DNA of 64,000 bases from Panicum virgatum (GCF_016808335.1 NC_053139.1:19902782-19966781), one strand, 5' to 3'; shown: positions 33,198 to 45,779, numbered from the stretch's first letter. Notes: a model not told the origin generated them from the letters alone. A program made the numbers and translations.

Positions 33198-33750
33198 GGG
33201 ATGAAAACGGACGGGAACGGGCGGAAAAACCCATCAACAATTTCCGTTTCCGTTTTTTTATTACGGAAAACGGGAGCGGGAGCGGAATAGCCGGGTACGG
33301 GAGCGGAATAGCCGGGTACGAGAGCGGAAACGGGATATAACGGTTACGGAAACGGGCGGGAACCGGAAAATCTACCAGAATACATTATGATTTAATCACC
33401 ACTCATTTTGCATGAATATAACACAAGACACTCCTTTACACAAGCTATTTTTCAAAAATATGATCAATATTTCTTGTTTCCTACGATTAAAGCGTGATAT
33501 ATATATATATTGATGTTGAGAAACATGAGAGGATATATGGTGTACTTATTTATTTTTTTCTAGATTTTATAAATACGGAAAAAATACGGGATTATCCCGG
33601 CTAAAAACGGGATCCCGCAAATACGGACGGGATACACCCTCTCCCGCTTCCCGTCCCATTTCCATATTTTTCCGTAAATACGAAAACAGACGGGATAAAT
33701 ATAGAAATACGGACGGAACGGGACGGTATTTTTTCCGTCCGTTTTCATCC
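33198..33750. mobile_element. MITE with GGGATGAAAACGGACGG ends
   Basis: TTA duplications at 33195-33197 and 33751-33753. The left end GGGATGAAAACGGACGGGAAC and the right end, reversed, GGATGAAAACGGACGGAAAA are inverted copies. The interior repeats GGGAGCGGAATAGCCGGGTAC twice and carries many ACGGGA/CCCGT motifs. The flanks (CTAAACATGGCC to the left, CCAACCAAACAGCCCC to the right) resemble Harbinger-type termini, so it probably sits inside the end of the PIF element. Confidence 0.75.
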
Positions 33751-34145
33751 TTAGCTTTTTTGTCTACTGGAGCCTGGTTGGGATTTATGCACCCAACCAA
33801 ACAGCCCCTTAAACTCCAACCACTCACTAAGCCCAAGCTCGAAAACGGGCCATTCCTCGCTATTGCTTTCCTCTACCGGGCCGACGCTGCACAGATCGCC
33901 ATCCGAAACCGACAAGGTGGAAGAACTAGTCGCGACGCGCCGTCCACCCGCGGGGCACTCGGAGCAGACATCCGGACTGACAGGGATAGCGCGGCCCAGA
34001 ACCAGCTGCCCAACTCGGCCGCGCAGAGAGCCCTAGAGCAAACGCAAGCCACCAGCTGCCCCACTGCGATTCGCTCCGCATCCCCCACCGGACCCCACCC
34101 CTCGATCCTCGAGAACCCTGCAGAACCTTCCGCCGATCCGCCCCC

Positions 34146-37100
34146 ATGGCCGCCGCCCGGCCGCTGACGCCGACGCCGACACCGCGGCCCCTGGCGCGGC
34201 TGGGGTCGCTGTGGTCGACGCTGGAGGACCAGCGCGGGGCCGCGGTCCCGCTGCTCTCCTCGGCCTGGACCCTCCCGACCACCTCCGGGGAGGAGGCGGA
34301 GCGGCCAAAGGAGGGGTTTTTGCGGCGGGCCTTCGCCGCGGTGGCGCGCTGGTGGGGGGCCGCGTGCGGCGCGGTGGCGGAGCTCTGGGCGTTCGCGCGG
34401 GCCGACCCGCGGAAGCCCGTCTTCGCGGGGAAGGTCGGCCTCGCGCTCGCGCTCATCTCGCTGCTCGTCTTCCTCCGGGAGCCGCGCGACATCGTCAGCC
34501 ACTCCATCTGGGCCATCCTCACCGTCGTCGTCGTCTTCGAGTTCAGCATCGGTGAGCCTGCCGTGTCCTCTGGTTTTTTCATATCGTTGGGTCCAGAGGT
34601 GTCTGTTCGTTTGGTCTTCAGCCTTATTGAAATTTCCCCGTTTCTCAAATCCCTTGCGTGCCGTCATCCCCTGTTGGGATCCTTTGCTACCTTTTTTCTC
34701 GATCCCGACACATCATTTCTCGTTCTTGTAGCATGGCCATTGTAATTAAGGGGTGAATGAACATTTCCGCCCAATGTTCATCTAATCTTCAGATCAGCAA
34801 CCGCCCAATGTTGCACTCAAAAGTAAAAAATACACGGGTCGGCGTAAAGCATTATTATGATATCTTTCTTTTTTTAGTCATTGATACGAGAGATTTAAGT
34901 TTCTACTCCCAGCAATGTACAAAACGGGTCCGCTTTTTGTTGACCATGTGAATTAGTTATTCCGTGCAGTCGTGCGGAGAAAGGATAACTAACTCACCTC
35001 CATCTGTTGAACGTGCCCCACAGCTTTTGACATTGCTGAGGACCTGGTGATAGAGCTGCTTTTGACATTTCTGAAGACCTGGTGGTAGATGGATTAAGAA
35101 ATAACTGTCGTTTTTGTTTCCCGAGAAACAACTTTGACTAAATATATATTAAAAAATATTAATATTTATGGTACATAATTAGTATCATTAGAAAGATCTT
35201 TGAATCTAGTTTTTTAATAAATTTATTTGAAACTACACATGTTGCATATATTTTCTACAAATTGAGTCAACTTGTAGCACGCACACCAACGACAACAGTT
35301 ATTTAGGGACAGAGAGAGTATAGTTTATGCTGTTGGCTGGCAGCTTTGATTGCAAACCTGTGGGCAGCTGTGCTTTGGGATGTGTAGCTTTAGAACCATA
35401 TTTATGTTAGTGATGGACCACCGCATCTTAAAAATTAAGCCAGGTGCTTCTTGAGACGTCTTCAAACCACTGTACCTTCAATTTAGTCCAGTTGATTCTC
35501 TGAAACGTTATCGTTATCTATAATTGCTTATTAAAGTACAGATACCATTAAATTTACTTGGAAACCCTTTTGTCTAGGTCTAATGAAAAACTCAGCGAAT
35601 AATGGCCACTCACATTGGCTTGTTAAATAGCAAATGGTGCAGGCATTATTCCTTTGACACAAAGGCAAAAAACATAGAGAAATGCTATTTTTAGTACATG
35701 GGATTTAAATTAGGATTCCTCATATTAATTATTAGGGACGTTTTTTGTTTGACACCAAGAAACCTGTACATTTTGATACCTTCCATTTTTATCACTAGCC
35801 TGGTTGGTACTTTGTTTTCTCTGTCATTTTCGGCTTAATGTTGTTACATAGACCCATCAACAGTAAATTTTCAATTTAGAGAATATGGGTCCAGTGGCTG
35901 TGAACACCTGCAGATACAATTTTTCCTATGCTGTAATTGATTTGAATCAGTGTTAATGCAGGTGCAACCTTAAGCAAAGGGTTCAATCGGGGATTGGGGA
36001 CACTAACTGCTGGAGCTTTTGCTTTAGCAGTTGCAGAATTGTCCAAAAACCTGGGAGCATTGGAGGAAGTGATTCTTATAATGAGCATCCTTCTTGTTGG
36101 TGAGCACTGGGGCATTCTGGGAGCAATCAATTTTTTCTCCTCTATGGGGACCTTTGGATATATCTAACATTCAGTTTTCTTTGATGATATATATTGGTAG
36201 CCTTTTTCACAACCTTGACAAAGCTGCATCCAACGATGAAGCCATATGAATATGGATTCCGTGTGTTCTTGTTGACATTCTGTTATGTTATGGTCTCTGG
36301 GTACAACACTGGGAAGTTCACTGATACAGCTACAAGCAGATTTATATTGATTGCTGTTGGTGCTGCTGTCAGTCTTGGTATCAACATAGGTATTTACCCA
36401 ATATGGGCAGGAGAGGATTTGCACAACTTGATAGCAAAGAATTTCACTGGTGTTGCAAAATCCTTGGAAGGTATGGCCTTGTACCCTGTTCAAAATTCAG
36501 AGTATTTCACATGTTGCCTTATTTCACTTGCTGGCTAAATTAAACCATGATTTGTGGTGTCATTGGTCAAATGGCTATAGACTATAGATGCATCTGATTT
36601 ATTAATTTTCTTGCCAAATTTGCCAAATTAATGATATCAAGTTCTTGTATGCTTGATACCGTTATTGGGCATTTGCTCTAGGTTGTGTTGATGGATATCT
36701 GAAATGCATGGAATACGAAAGGATTCCTTCAAAAATACTTGTGTACCAAGCATCAGATGATCCTCTATATAGTGGGTACAGGGCAGCTGTTGAGGCATCT
36801 GCACAGGAGGAAACCCTGGTTTGTACTTGCTTTACATTCAACAGTACTACCTAGATTATTTGGTGAATTTTGATTAAGTCCTTTTGGGTGTTTTCAGCTT
36901 GGTTTTGCTATATGGGAGCCACCGCATGGTCCTTACAAAATGATGAACTATCCATGGAGGAGTTTTACCAAAGTTGGTGGAGCATTGAGGCACTGTTCCT
37001 TTGCAGTCATGGCGTTGCATGGTTGCATTCTTTCGGAAATTCAGGTTTGTTTAATTAATGTAAACTACAAACTGTTGAGGTTCTGCATCTATATATCCTG

Positions 37101-37804
37101 AATAAATATACTATTGAGTTTAGGCACCTCCAGAAAGCAGAAAAGTTTTTGCTGCAGAGATTCATAAAGTGGGACAAGAAGGTGCTAAAGTGTTGCGTGA
37201 GCTTGGGGACAGAGTTAAGACGATGACCAAATTGAGTTCTTTAGATATTCTATTTGAAGTCCACATGGCAGCTGAAGAATTGCAAAAAAAGATTGATGAA
37301 AAGTCATACCTTCTTGTGAATACTGAAAGATGGGATGCTAGCAAGCAGGCTCAAGGGATCAAAGAAGTCCTGAATGGCACCAGTGCTGTGGAAAAAGAAA
37401 ACAGAAACAAAGAAAACAAGAATGAAGGGATGGAACCTACCAATGTTGATCAAACTTTAGTGCATCAATCAAAGAGCTTTCTTGGTAACTCATTTCTAAG
37501 CAGATATGATTCAATGTCAACAATAGATGGTTTTAAGCTGCCCTGGCCTGCTCGAAGATCGTTCCATCCAAACATGCCACTTGAAGATGAGGACTCCAAA
37601 ACATATGAAAGTGCAAGCGCTTTGTCCTTGGCCACATTTGCATCACTTTTGATTGAGTTTGTTGCCCGACTACAGAATGTTGTTAATGCATTTAATGAGT
37701 TGAGTGAGAAGGCTAACTTTAAGGATCCTGTGGAGGAGCCTACTGCAGTTGGCACAAGTGATGGTGGGTTTTTCGATAAAATACACAAATTGGTAGGATT
37801 CTAG
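34146..37804 (+). CDS. ALMT: Aluminium-activated malate transporter, vacuolar type
   Basis: Six exons: 34146-34551, 35962-36099, 36201-36470, 36682-36818, 36898-37044 and 37124-37804; all introns GT-AG and in phase; 592 residues, normal for the family. An Ala/Pro-rich N-terminus and exons 1-3 hold about six hydrophobic helices ([50 protein letters not shown]). Exon 5 has the conserved WEP motif (W323-P325), and exon 6 encodes the long cytosolic tail with helices. ALMTs are anion channels for malate and chloride. The acidic, Ser-rich tail with [17 protein letters not shown] and [13 protein letters not shown] resembles the ALMT4/5/6/9 tonoplast group, so a vacuolar guard-cell or general role is inferred. 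No lesion seen. It is tail to tail with the protease gene. Confidence 0.93.
35096..35322. mobile_element. Degenerate Stowaway MITE in ALMT intron 1
   Basis: Core phrases ACTTTGACTAAATATATATT and CTAGTTTTTTAATAAATTTATTTG, and an end TTATTTAGGGACAGAGAGAGTA, are those of grass Stowaway elements. The left terminal repeat is eroded. It adds to an unusually long 1.4-kb first intron. Confidence 0.7.
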
Positions 37805-38205
37805 AGTTGGTACTGATGATGACCCCGCAAGGTTTCAGATGACCTTGCAATCCTGTTTTGGCGTCCCGTTTCTGTTTTTAAAAGAATTTTGGGGTACGGA
37901 ATGTACACTAAACATGTAAATTTACAATCTGATGGTTGTCAGCTGTATTGCTGGGGTTCGGTTCACAGCCACAGAAGTGATCCACTATGGTTTTCAGCGC
38001 CCTGTATTGTGTTTTCAGCGCCCTGTAAATAATATTGCACCTGGCGCACGTATGCATATCTTACGTGAAGGGATTGTCTGAAGTTTTTGTTTGGTGAATT
38101 CTTCTTTCTTAGCCCCCTGATCATGATCATGCTTTGTTTTGCTTCGCCATAAAGTTTGACCTTTCTTTTGTATCGCTGTGATTTCTTTGCTCAAAGTTGT
38201 GATTA
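37805..38205 (+). other. ALMT 3' UTR and intergenic
   Basis: AT-rich with a TGTAAATAATATTGCAC phrase near 38025 that could include the poly(A) signal zone. A CAGCGCCCTGTA phrase occurs twice (37996, 38018). No further gene. Confidence 0.45.
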
Positions 38206-38207
38206 TA

Positions 38208-38447
38208 CTCCCTCTCTTATAAATTTTAGATGTCTATTTCTCCAACTTTAACCAAGTTAATAGAAAAATATATTAACATCTGCTGTTCCAAATAATGATT
38301 TATCAAGGCAAATTTCATGGTGGATTTTTTAACTGAACTAATTTGATGTCGTGGGTGTTGGTATATTTTTTATATAAATTTTGGTTAAAGTTAGAGAAGT
38401 TCGACTTGGAAAAAATTAAACGACATATATTTTGGAACACGGAGAGT
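38208..38447. mobile_element. Stowaway MITE
   Basis: The left end CTCCCTCTCTTATAAATTTTA follows TA. The right end, reversed, ACTCTCCGTGTTCCAAAATATA is an inverted partner. Interior motifs TTAACCAAGTTAATAGAAAAA and TATAAATTTTGGTTAAAGTTA are inverted. It lies between the ALMT and protease 3' ends. Confidence 0.8.
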
Positions 38448-38861
38448 TTCGTTGAAAGTTGTATGGAGAGATTTTCAAATTACAATTCATGCACAGTATT
38501 CCATCAACCAAATACTGCTGATGAAACTGAAAAGCGATCGGAAATGTCACAACTGCTGTTGATTATTCATTGATATGCTTCGCCATTTTAGTCTTACAAA
38601 GTGAGCGAGATATGCCCTACAACATAGAATACAGATTTCTGATGACTATATACAGATAGAAAAAAAAATACAAAGCACAGTATACTAAGTTACTAACTAT
38701 GCTTACCTACCTCTCCTTTCTCCTTATCCCTATCTTGTAACCATTTTTCCTATCTAATAATTACATTCCTTCACACGATTATATCAGAATATGGATGCAG
38801 AATTGCAGATCCGTAACAATGGATGTGGTCAGGCGATCTCATGGTGGTATCTGTGTGATGT

Positions 38862-41800
38862 TTACAGAAGTTGGTTGCGCAACACTCTTCGTAGGAATAA
38901 TGGAATTCTGCTTTGTTTGCTTGGGTCAGAGCAGCCTGAATCAATCCATCCGATCTGATTCTCATCATTGTCATAAGCAATCAATTTTCCACGAAGAAAA
39001 GCATCTGTAAGAAATCGGAGGGAAGGATATTTTAGAATGAATGTATTGGGTAATGGAAAATTATCGAAGAAAGTGACCACTGAATACCTCCGATTATTAT
39101 TACTGAATCATAACCGATTGCTGTTCCATCGAACACCCTCAGGCAGACATTGCCCTTATCCTGAAATGAATCCAAGGAAAAACATGATGATGTACTTCAA
39201 ACAGGAATCGGGGTATTCGGCATTGATCATACGCCTGACAGAGTGACATTGCATAAGAAACATAGGATAGAGGAACGTACACTGATGGTCAAGTAATCTT
39301 CAGGACGAATGTTGAAGGTTCTGGAGAAGAAAAATCGTTTCCCGAATTGCAGAGTCAAGGGCTTGAAAAAATGTTTCACATCATCCACAGACCTGAACAC
39401 ACAACGATTCAAAGTAAAGAACAGAGGCTTGTTTATCTAGAATAATGTGCTTGACAATTTTATGTGCTAGCCGACAATTTAGCAAAAAGTAAATTGTACC
39501 ATTAATAGATTCTCATCATGTTACCTCACTGAAAAATCAGCTTTCATACAGAAAGGCAGAGTATTATCTGAGTCATCTTGTACAAATCTCGGGGATGCAC
39601 CCTTCAGCTGTTAAATTACAAGAAAACCTAAGGAACACAGAATAATTGACCTGTTCCGTGATTCCATTTATAGAAAAATTCACACTCACCGCAGCAACCA
39701 GATTTGCATACGCTTCGTGTGGGAAATATGTATATGTAGACCCACTGTCAAAGATCACTTGAGTCAACTTCCCTTGCACATTGAGCTGCTGATCCCCGTG
39801 GTTTACTTGCTGGAGTTGCGATCTGCGTATGTTACTGAAGCTCGCAAAAAAGGGAGAGAGTATCAGTTATATATGCACCTTGTTTTCCTGATGTGAAATG
39901 ATGCAGATTTCTGAAGTGCGTGGTGCCAGTGATTACTACAACTAGCGAATACAAATATCCAAATTTGTAAGCATCAGTACAATATTGGGGAGAGTAAAGC
40001 AATGCAGCAGAGCAGTTAGGCAATATCTTCCCATTGTGGTTTGGGCCTTTGGGAGTGAGAAGAATTGGTAAGATTTTTGAAGATATGCTGCAAACATAGC
40101 ATATCGCATTGACTAAAAATGATGCATGACATCCAAGGGAAGAATGATAGCCACATTCATGGAATTAGTTCTCAAAAGGACAGATGGAACTTACTCTGCT
40201 GGACCATTTCGGACAGGAACCCATGTCATTCCCCATCTGGGAATGTAATCATCACCAAGAAACAAATAACAACCACCACTGGGATCTGTTGTCATACAGT
40301 GACCGAAGACATTGGAAATAATCCCTCGACTGGCTAGCTGTGTAGGAAGGCTTATTGCCCGGCTGCCCAGGCCTAGCATTCCGTCAGTATTTTCTAGAGT
40401 GTCCAGAAGAATTCCTCTCTGATCATATCCACACCTATATATGAATAAACAGATGGCAGTTAATTTCTCAGTCAGTGTGCTAACAGAAATCGTCAATATA
40501 TATGCCATGGCAATTGGAAGATTGGCTCATACCCAAACACAATGTCTACATTTTCCCTTTCACTATCTTCACTGATTAGTTGCATATTATCCCTTACATA
40601 CGCACCCATAGAGGAGCTTCTGTCGGCATAATTGATATCATAGTTGCACTCATTTGGGTTGCGTTGAACTCGATCACAAAGTGGATCACTGGCAGGAACT
40701 ATGTTGGATTGTTCAGGCTTATATGAAGGATGAGCTCCCTGTAAAAGCATTGAATTAATGTTAATTACAGTAATTAATGAACTTGAGACTATCCAGTTAA
40801 CTGTGAAAGAGAAAAGGAGAAAACACAGGAGGAACTATCTATTTTTTTTTATTTGAAGAGAACGGTGACCTTGAACCTTTGACCTCGTCCTCAACCACTA
40901 GGCCGCCCACAAGGATGTTACCAATTGGGTTCACCATGCAACAACAAAAGACTGTAAAACGAAGCATGTAGCAGAAATAGTGTGCACCTTTGCGCAGCTT
41001 CTGCATGGCGTGTCGCACTGGACCCATGTTATGTCGCTGCCAGTATCAACATCAAGAAAATAATCCCTTGGAGGATTGCCAATAGACACAGTTGTGTAGT
41101 ATAGCCTGCAGGGTAAGGGCAGAAAATTCAGAAAGGAAAGAGGTACCATTTTTTTTTTGCGAAAGAAAAGAAGTGTCATATTAACAAAAGAAGTGAACAG
41201 GACAGGTCGATGATTTGACATGTGAACAAAAAAGCAATCTCATTCATCAAATTGTTAGCAAAAGTGTTGACTTCATCAAGGTCATCTCAGAAGTCTCCTC
41301 CTAATTTATTCATTATTTAATTGTTAACCAAAAAAATTAAGCACAATTGTACATCTAAATAGACAACTTTGAGAGACTAGACCCTACTACAATCCCAAAT
41401 GATCGAAAGAGCAGCAATTCCATATGATGGTCAAACTTATAATTCTGTCAGGCACGGGCGCACACGCCTATAGTACAAACTCTGCAAGTAGTAGTAAACA
41501 AATCAAAATGCCAACTACTCCCGAATACAAACAGTAACTGCTGGATCCCCTCAAAACATGACAGACTGAAACCAAAAAAACAGACATGAAGATAAAATCA
41601 AAAACTTTTTTCAAAAACACAACTCTAAAAATCGTCAAAAATTGTACAGAAATGTGCTCAATTATGAGGCAACGAAATCAAAATAGTCAGAAATTGTACA
41701 GAAATGAACGCAATTATGAAGCTATTATAACTCAAAATGATCTGAAATTGTACAGAAATGTGCGCAATTGTGAGTGGACACAGACTCAAAACCACCGAAA

Positions 41801-42529
41801 TCGTGCAGAATGCCCGCAAAATCAGGACCAGATAATCCCAAAAACCGATGCAAAGAAAACCGCATTCAAGCGTGACAAGGGATGAGACAAACCGTTCGAC
41901 GACAAATAAAAAGGAACCCAGTATTTACGTTCCCCGAAATTCCAAGAGGTTTCTCGACAACAAATAAAATGACGGAAAATGGATGAAACGATCAACCGTT
42001 CGACAGAATTACGGAACAGAAGAAATTGTCGCAGTGGCTGCACGCACCCGGTGGACGTGGACGTCGCGGCCGTCAGATTCCCCGCCGCGGCGCCGCCGCC
42101 GCGACGCGGCTTCGGGTACAGCGGCAGCAGGAAGGACCTGCGGCCGCCGCGGTCCTCGCCCTCCTCCTCGCGCGCCTCCAGGAGCCGCCACGCCGCGCCG
42201 GCGCCCCCGCCTGCGTACAGGCAGACGTACCCCGCCGCGGCGAGCGCCGCGAGCGCAAACACCGCCACCGCGGCGCGCCACGGCGAGAACGACTCCCCCC
42301 ACGGCCGCGGCCGCTCGTCCTCCGCCTCCAGGAGGGCGCCGTCGTCGTCCGCGCCGGCAGCGCCCGCGCGGCCCAAGAGCGCGGCCGCCACGCCGTCGGA
42401 GGACGAAGCAGGCAAGGAGGGCGAGCCGGTCCCGTCCGGGACCGTGATCAGGACGGCGCCGAAGGGACGCCGCGGGTGCTGCTGCTGATGATCCCCGCCC
42501 CCCTCCTCCCGCACCGGTCGCGCCGCCAT
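38862..42529 (-). CDS. Membrane-anchored aspartic protease, APCB1-like
   Basis: Nine exons (minus): 42529-42048, 41105-40988, 40738-40533, 40434-40195, 39834-39690, 39607-39525, 39392-39281, 39160-39088 and 39004-38862; GT-AG, phases agree; 533 residues. An N-terminal acidic/Gly-rich segment is followed by one membrane helix (about 86-107, AAVAVFALAALAAAGYVCLYA). The pepsin-like lobes then follow: catalytic D181 in DTGSDITWVQC, the flap region NYADRSSSMGAY, and catalytic D378 in FDSGSTYTYFP. The end is GWIDSGCSDPSK...RRVLRNQLL. Order and motifs (GNPPRDYFLD, CGYDQRG, GHCMTTDPSGGCYLFLG, GMTWVPV) match Arabidopsis APCB1 (aspartyl protease cleaving BAG), a pepsin-type protease; substrate here is inference. 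Type II membrane topology is predicted. No lesion seen. Weakest point: the exon 1-2 junction, chosen by phase. Confidence 0.9.
41586..41816. repeat. Tandem repeat in protease intron 1
   Basis: About four units of 51-54 bp built on GAAATTGTACAGAAATG(T)GCGCAATTATGA, starting near 41638, 41690, 41743 and 41796; the last is degenerate. The repeat keeps a plus frame open by chance (99 codons). Confidence 0.75.
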
Positions 42530-42697
42530 GCCGCTGCGGCCGGCCGGCCGGGTCGTCGGAGCGGCTGCAGAGGAGGCGGAGGATGGCTGGCGAGAAGCTG
42601 TTTGCGGAAGAGAAGGCGACGCAGCTGCGAGGGAGGGAGGCGATGGTTTGTTTCGCGGCCTGGGTTTGGTATATTACTGGTCCGCCCCTCGAGCCCC

Positions 42698-42740
42698 GAC
42701 GGCGGGTGGCGGGTGGCGGGTGGCGGGTGGCGGGTGGCGC
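42698..42740. repeat. Heptamer microsatellite upstream of protease
   Basis: About six tandem copies of GGCGGGT, about 170 bp upstream of the protease start codon, in its likely promoter or leader. Confidence 0.85.
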
Positions 42741-42971
42741 GCCCGGTTTGACTTGCGAGCTGGGGGGAGGCCTGGAACCAGGGGCAGAACCGGAAGGGGT
42801 TGTTCTTCTGCCTGCGTGTCCCTGTCGCGCGGCTCCGCTTGCGCCTCGGCTGCACTCCGGTTATGGCATGGAGTTGGTGGCAGGGGCGGGGCCAGGCAGT
42901 TTCCAGTGCAGTGCACCACCCACAGCGAAATGGAATTCATTGCTGATTACCATGTTTCCATCTTAATAACA

Positions 42972-43217
42972 AGGGCGTCCGCAGTGGAGCTGGCTGAGCT
43001 GGAGCAGCGGAGAGAGAAAAAAAATATTTTTTACATCTTGTCATTTATGCATACAAGCATCGGCCTTTATGACCCTGTCTCACATAGTCTCGATACGTGT
43101 GAAATCGCCTGGCTCTTCTTTCGTGGCTGGTGAGTCTTCTATTTCCTCCTTTTCGCACCACCACGTCAGATTTCATCCTACTCAACTAGCGACGTCGCCT
43201 GCCGTTGCGGACGCCCT
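42972..43217. mobile_element. MITE with AGGGCGTCCGCA ends
   Basis: The left end AGGGCGTCCGCAG and the right end TTGCGGACGCCCT are inverted copies. No clear TSD. Non-coding interior. It lies in the protease upstream region. Confidence 0.6.
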
Positions 43218-43689
43218 AAGAGGGCTCTAGCAGCAAAATCTAGCTTCCCCTGGTTGGGGGCACAGCGATCCGATCGATGGTGGCGTTTTTTCTCTGTTAA
43301 TGAAGCATGTAATTTTCAGGCTCCAATGTTCGTAGCGTCTAATTTGTGGGCAAAGTTCGACGAGCAGCATGGATCATATCTAGTTCTTCTTTCTTTTCAA
43401 GGTACAAGGTCGATGTGATGTCAGGAGTCAAATTTACAACTCAAGGTTTTAGAAAGTCGATGTCAGCTTTGTAAGTCAAATCTTTCTTGTTAAATCATGC
43501 AGATTTTTAAAGTGCCAGAATAATCAAAATGGTTGATTGCATCGTCAGATCGTCTTTCTTGTGGATAAATAAACAAAACAGCTTTTATTTTCCCCAAAGA
43601 CGATTATCGGTGAGAATAAAGAAGTTAGCGCAGATAATGTGTGAAGCTAAACTAATATACACTTGAGAAAGGCACTCGCCTAATTGCTG
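43218..43689. other. Upstream intergenic, nothing recognised
   Basis: Low-complexity AT-rich DNA without a frame or terminal repeats that I can identify. Confidence 0.4.
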
Positions 43690-45130
43690 GCGTCACCTTG
43701 GTTGGTTTGCAGATTAAGCAAGGGTACCACCAATCAATTAGCGTGAGCAGCCACTCTGTTTTCTTGGCTGCTAGGCTGCTAGCTTGACGGCGCCCTAACA
43801 ACTGCTACAGACAGCAGCAAGAGGGTGGATTTCTAGTACTTTATTCAGTCCCCCTGGAATTGAAAAAAAAAGACTCCAGTATTTGAGTTACAAGTAGAAA
43901 TTTCCATTTACTGATGTCAATCACCAACGTACGGATCTTGATCCTTATCCTACTGCAAGCTTGTTCGATCACCGCGCTGATGCTGGCCTCTCTAATTCCT
44001 ATGCGATGCAACTGGATAATCTGCCACTTTTTGTCAGGATCTGTGTCCATCAGACTCCCAGGCAGTGACGAAGAACTGCAACGGAGGAGAAGTAGTTAAG
44101 GCCGTGTTCAGTTCCAAAATTCAAAATTCCAAAAAAAAATTTCGGCACTTGCATGGAGACTTAAATCCGAAATAAAAAACGCATTGTGACTGCTATCTGT
44201 AAATGGCGAGACGAATCTAATGAACATAATTAGACTGTAAGCAGACGCTAAATTGCTACAGTAATGCTACAGTAAACAACCACTAAAGACGGATTAATTA
44301 GGCACATTAGATTCGCCTCGCGATTTACAGACGAGTTCTGTAATTATTTTTGTGATTAGTTTATGTTTAATACTTCAAATGTAGAAAGATGCCTTTTCAA
44401 AAATTTTACAACACGCAACCAAACGGGACCTAAATTCAGGTGCCCTGTCACTGTAGCGCACGTTGCACACAGTTTCAGGCGATCTTTTTTTTTTGCAATT
44501 AGTTTCAGGCGACCTTCCTATGCGATGAAGGAAAGACATTGCCATCAGATGGTCCATGGCAACCGTGCATTGTTTCGTTGATCCTCTTCGTCTTCGCGGC
44601 GGCTCCGCGGTCAATTTCAGCGTCGTTGCGCCCGGCCGCGGCCGCCTTTGAGTGCCGCGGAATCAACGCAGCGTGACAACAGCAACGGCAGCAAGAGCAA
44701 CCCACAGAAAAGTGCAGAGACTCCATTGCTGGTTGCTGATGCCTATAAAGATAAACCTCCCCGAGGATCACCTAACAAAGGCGAGAGATTGATTTGATCG
44801 AAAGCGATTTGATCTGAATTCGTTGGTGTAGGGGAAGCTTTTGCATTGATTTCGTTTCATGGTTTGGATTTTTGTTGTGCGGTCAGTTTCAAGTTCAGTG
44901 TCTCCTTTCTCTTTTTCTCCGAGTGGGGGCGTGATCAGGGGCTTCTGGTTCATAAATTGTCGGCGTTAACGATGATTATTGGGGAAAGGGATCCGCTGCA
45001 GTTCGGCAGCCTGCAGTTGGGCCACTGACAGGTGGGCCTGCATGTGTGGGGCCCACGTGTCAGGGACACCACTGCTGGGCACTCAACTGCAGCGGATCTC
45101 GTTCCGATTATTGGGGTAGTATGTCAGAAA
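43690..45130. repeat. Dispersed duplication, copy A
   Basis: Shares an ordered series of blocks with 61530-62660: AGCAGCCACTCT...GCTAGCTTGACGGCGCCC; GATAATCTGCCACTTTTTGTC; GGTCAATTTCAGCGTCGTTG...CGCCTTTGAGTGCCGCGGAATC; GATCACCTAACAAAGGCGAGAGAT; TTTTGCATTGATTTCGTTTCATGG; TTGTTGTGCGGTCAGTTTCAAG. Spacing differs because the MITE at 44100-44430 is present only here. GCCTATAAAGATAAACC at 44742 could be a TATA box. No coding frame is evident; perhaps the promoter and leader of a lost gene. Confidence 0.75.
44100..44430. mobile_element. Tourist-like MITE
   Basis: TAA duplications (44097-44099 and 44431-44433). Starts GGCCGTGTTCAGTTCC, ends AACCAAACGGGACC. Internal CGAGACGAATCTAATGA and TAGATTCGCCTCGCGA are inverted motifs, with GCTACAGTAATGCTACAGTA in the middle. 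Confidence 0.85.
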
Positions 45131-45235
45131 GTATCATCTAATTGTAGTAAGCTTGCTACTGGATGCTTCAGTTATTATGGACCAGTTTTATTGTGGCAAT
45201 GTTGGGTTACTACAGTAAAAATTTCGTAAAAAAGG

Positions 45236-45530
45236 AATCTTGTATGCATGGAGTACTAAATATAGTCTATTTGTATAATTTTTTTAGGGACCGGTATAAT
45301 TTTTCGTGACGAATCTAATGACAGTAATTAATCCATAATTTGCTACAATGATGCTGCAATAACCATCATCTAAACGTGCGGTCAAAAATCTCATTAGATT
45401 GGTCTCGCGAATTTATTAGAGGTCCTACATGTGGTTTTGTAATTAGATTTTATTTAATACTCTAAATTAGTGATTAAAGGTGCAAAAAATTTCGCAAAAT
45501 TTTTTTCACCCCAAACCAAACAGAGGACCG
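45236..45530. mobile_element. Tourist-like MITE, degenerate
   Basis: GTGACGAATCTAATGACAG, GCTACAATGATGCTGCAATA, TTAGATTGGTCTCGCGAA and the end CCAAACCAAACAGAGGACCG give the same family layout as the MITE at 44100. The left end is not clear. Confidence 0.65.
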
Positions 45531-45779
45531 AGCAGTTCTCAGCTTCCTGCCAGGGCAGGACACACAATTTGGGGCTGTTCCCAGATCTCCCTGATTGAAA
45601 ATTTAAGCCATTGTTTATCGTAAATTTGAACCCAACGTTAATTCGGAAATGTCGATGTGTGTTGTCAAAAAAGTTATGGATGTTGCAACTTGCAACAAAT
45701 GCCGTGCGGACAACTGAACAAAACTACAGAACTTGGCACACGTGGGGGGTTTTGTTCGACTGTGGACTTGTGCAGAGTG

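Noticed and set aside
41586..41885. 99-codon plus ORF inside the protease intron
   Set aside because: Created by a 51-54 bp tandem repeat.
41822..42047. Extension of protease exon 1 through the intron frame
   Set aside because: Homologous proteins continue with the LYYTTVSIG block; a donor in the right phase exists at 42047.
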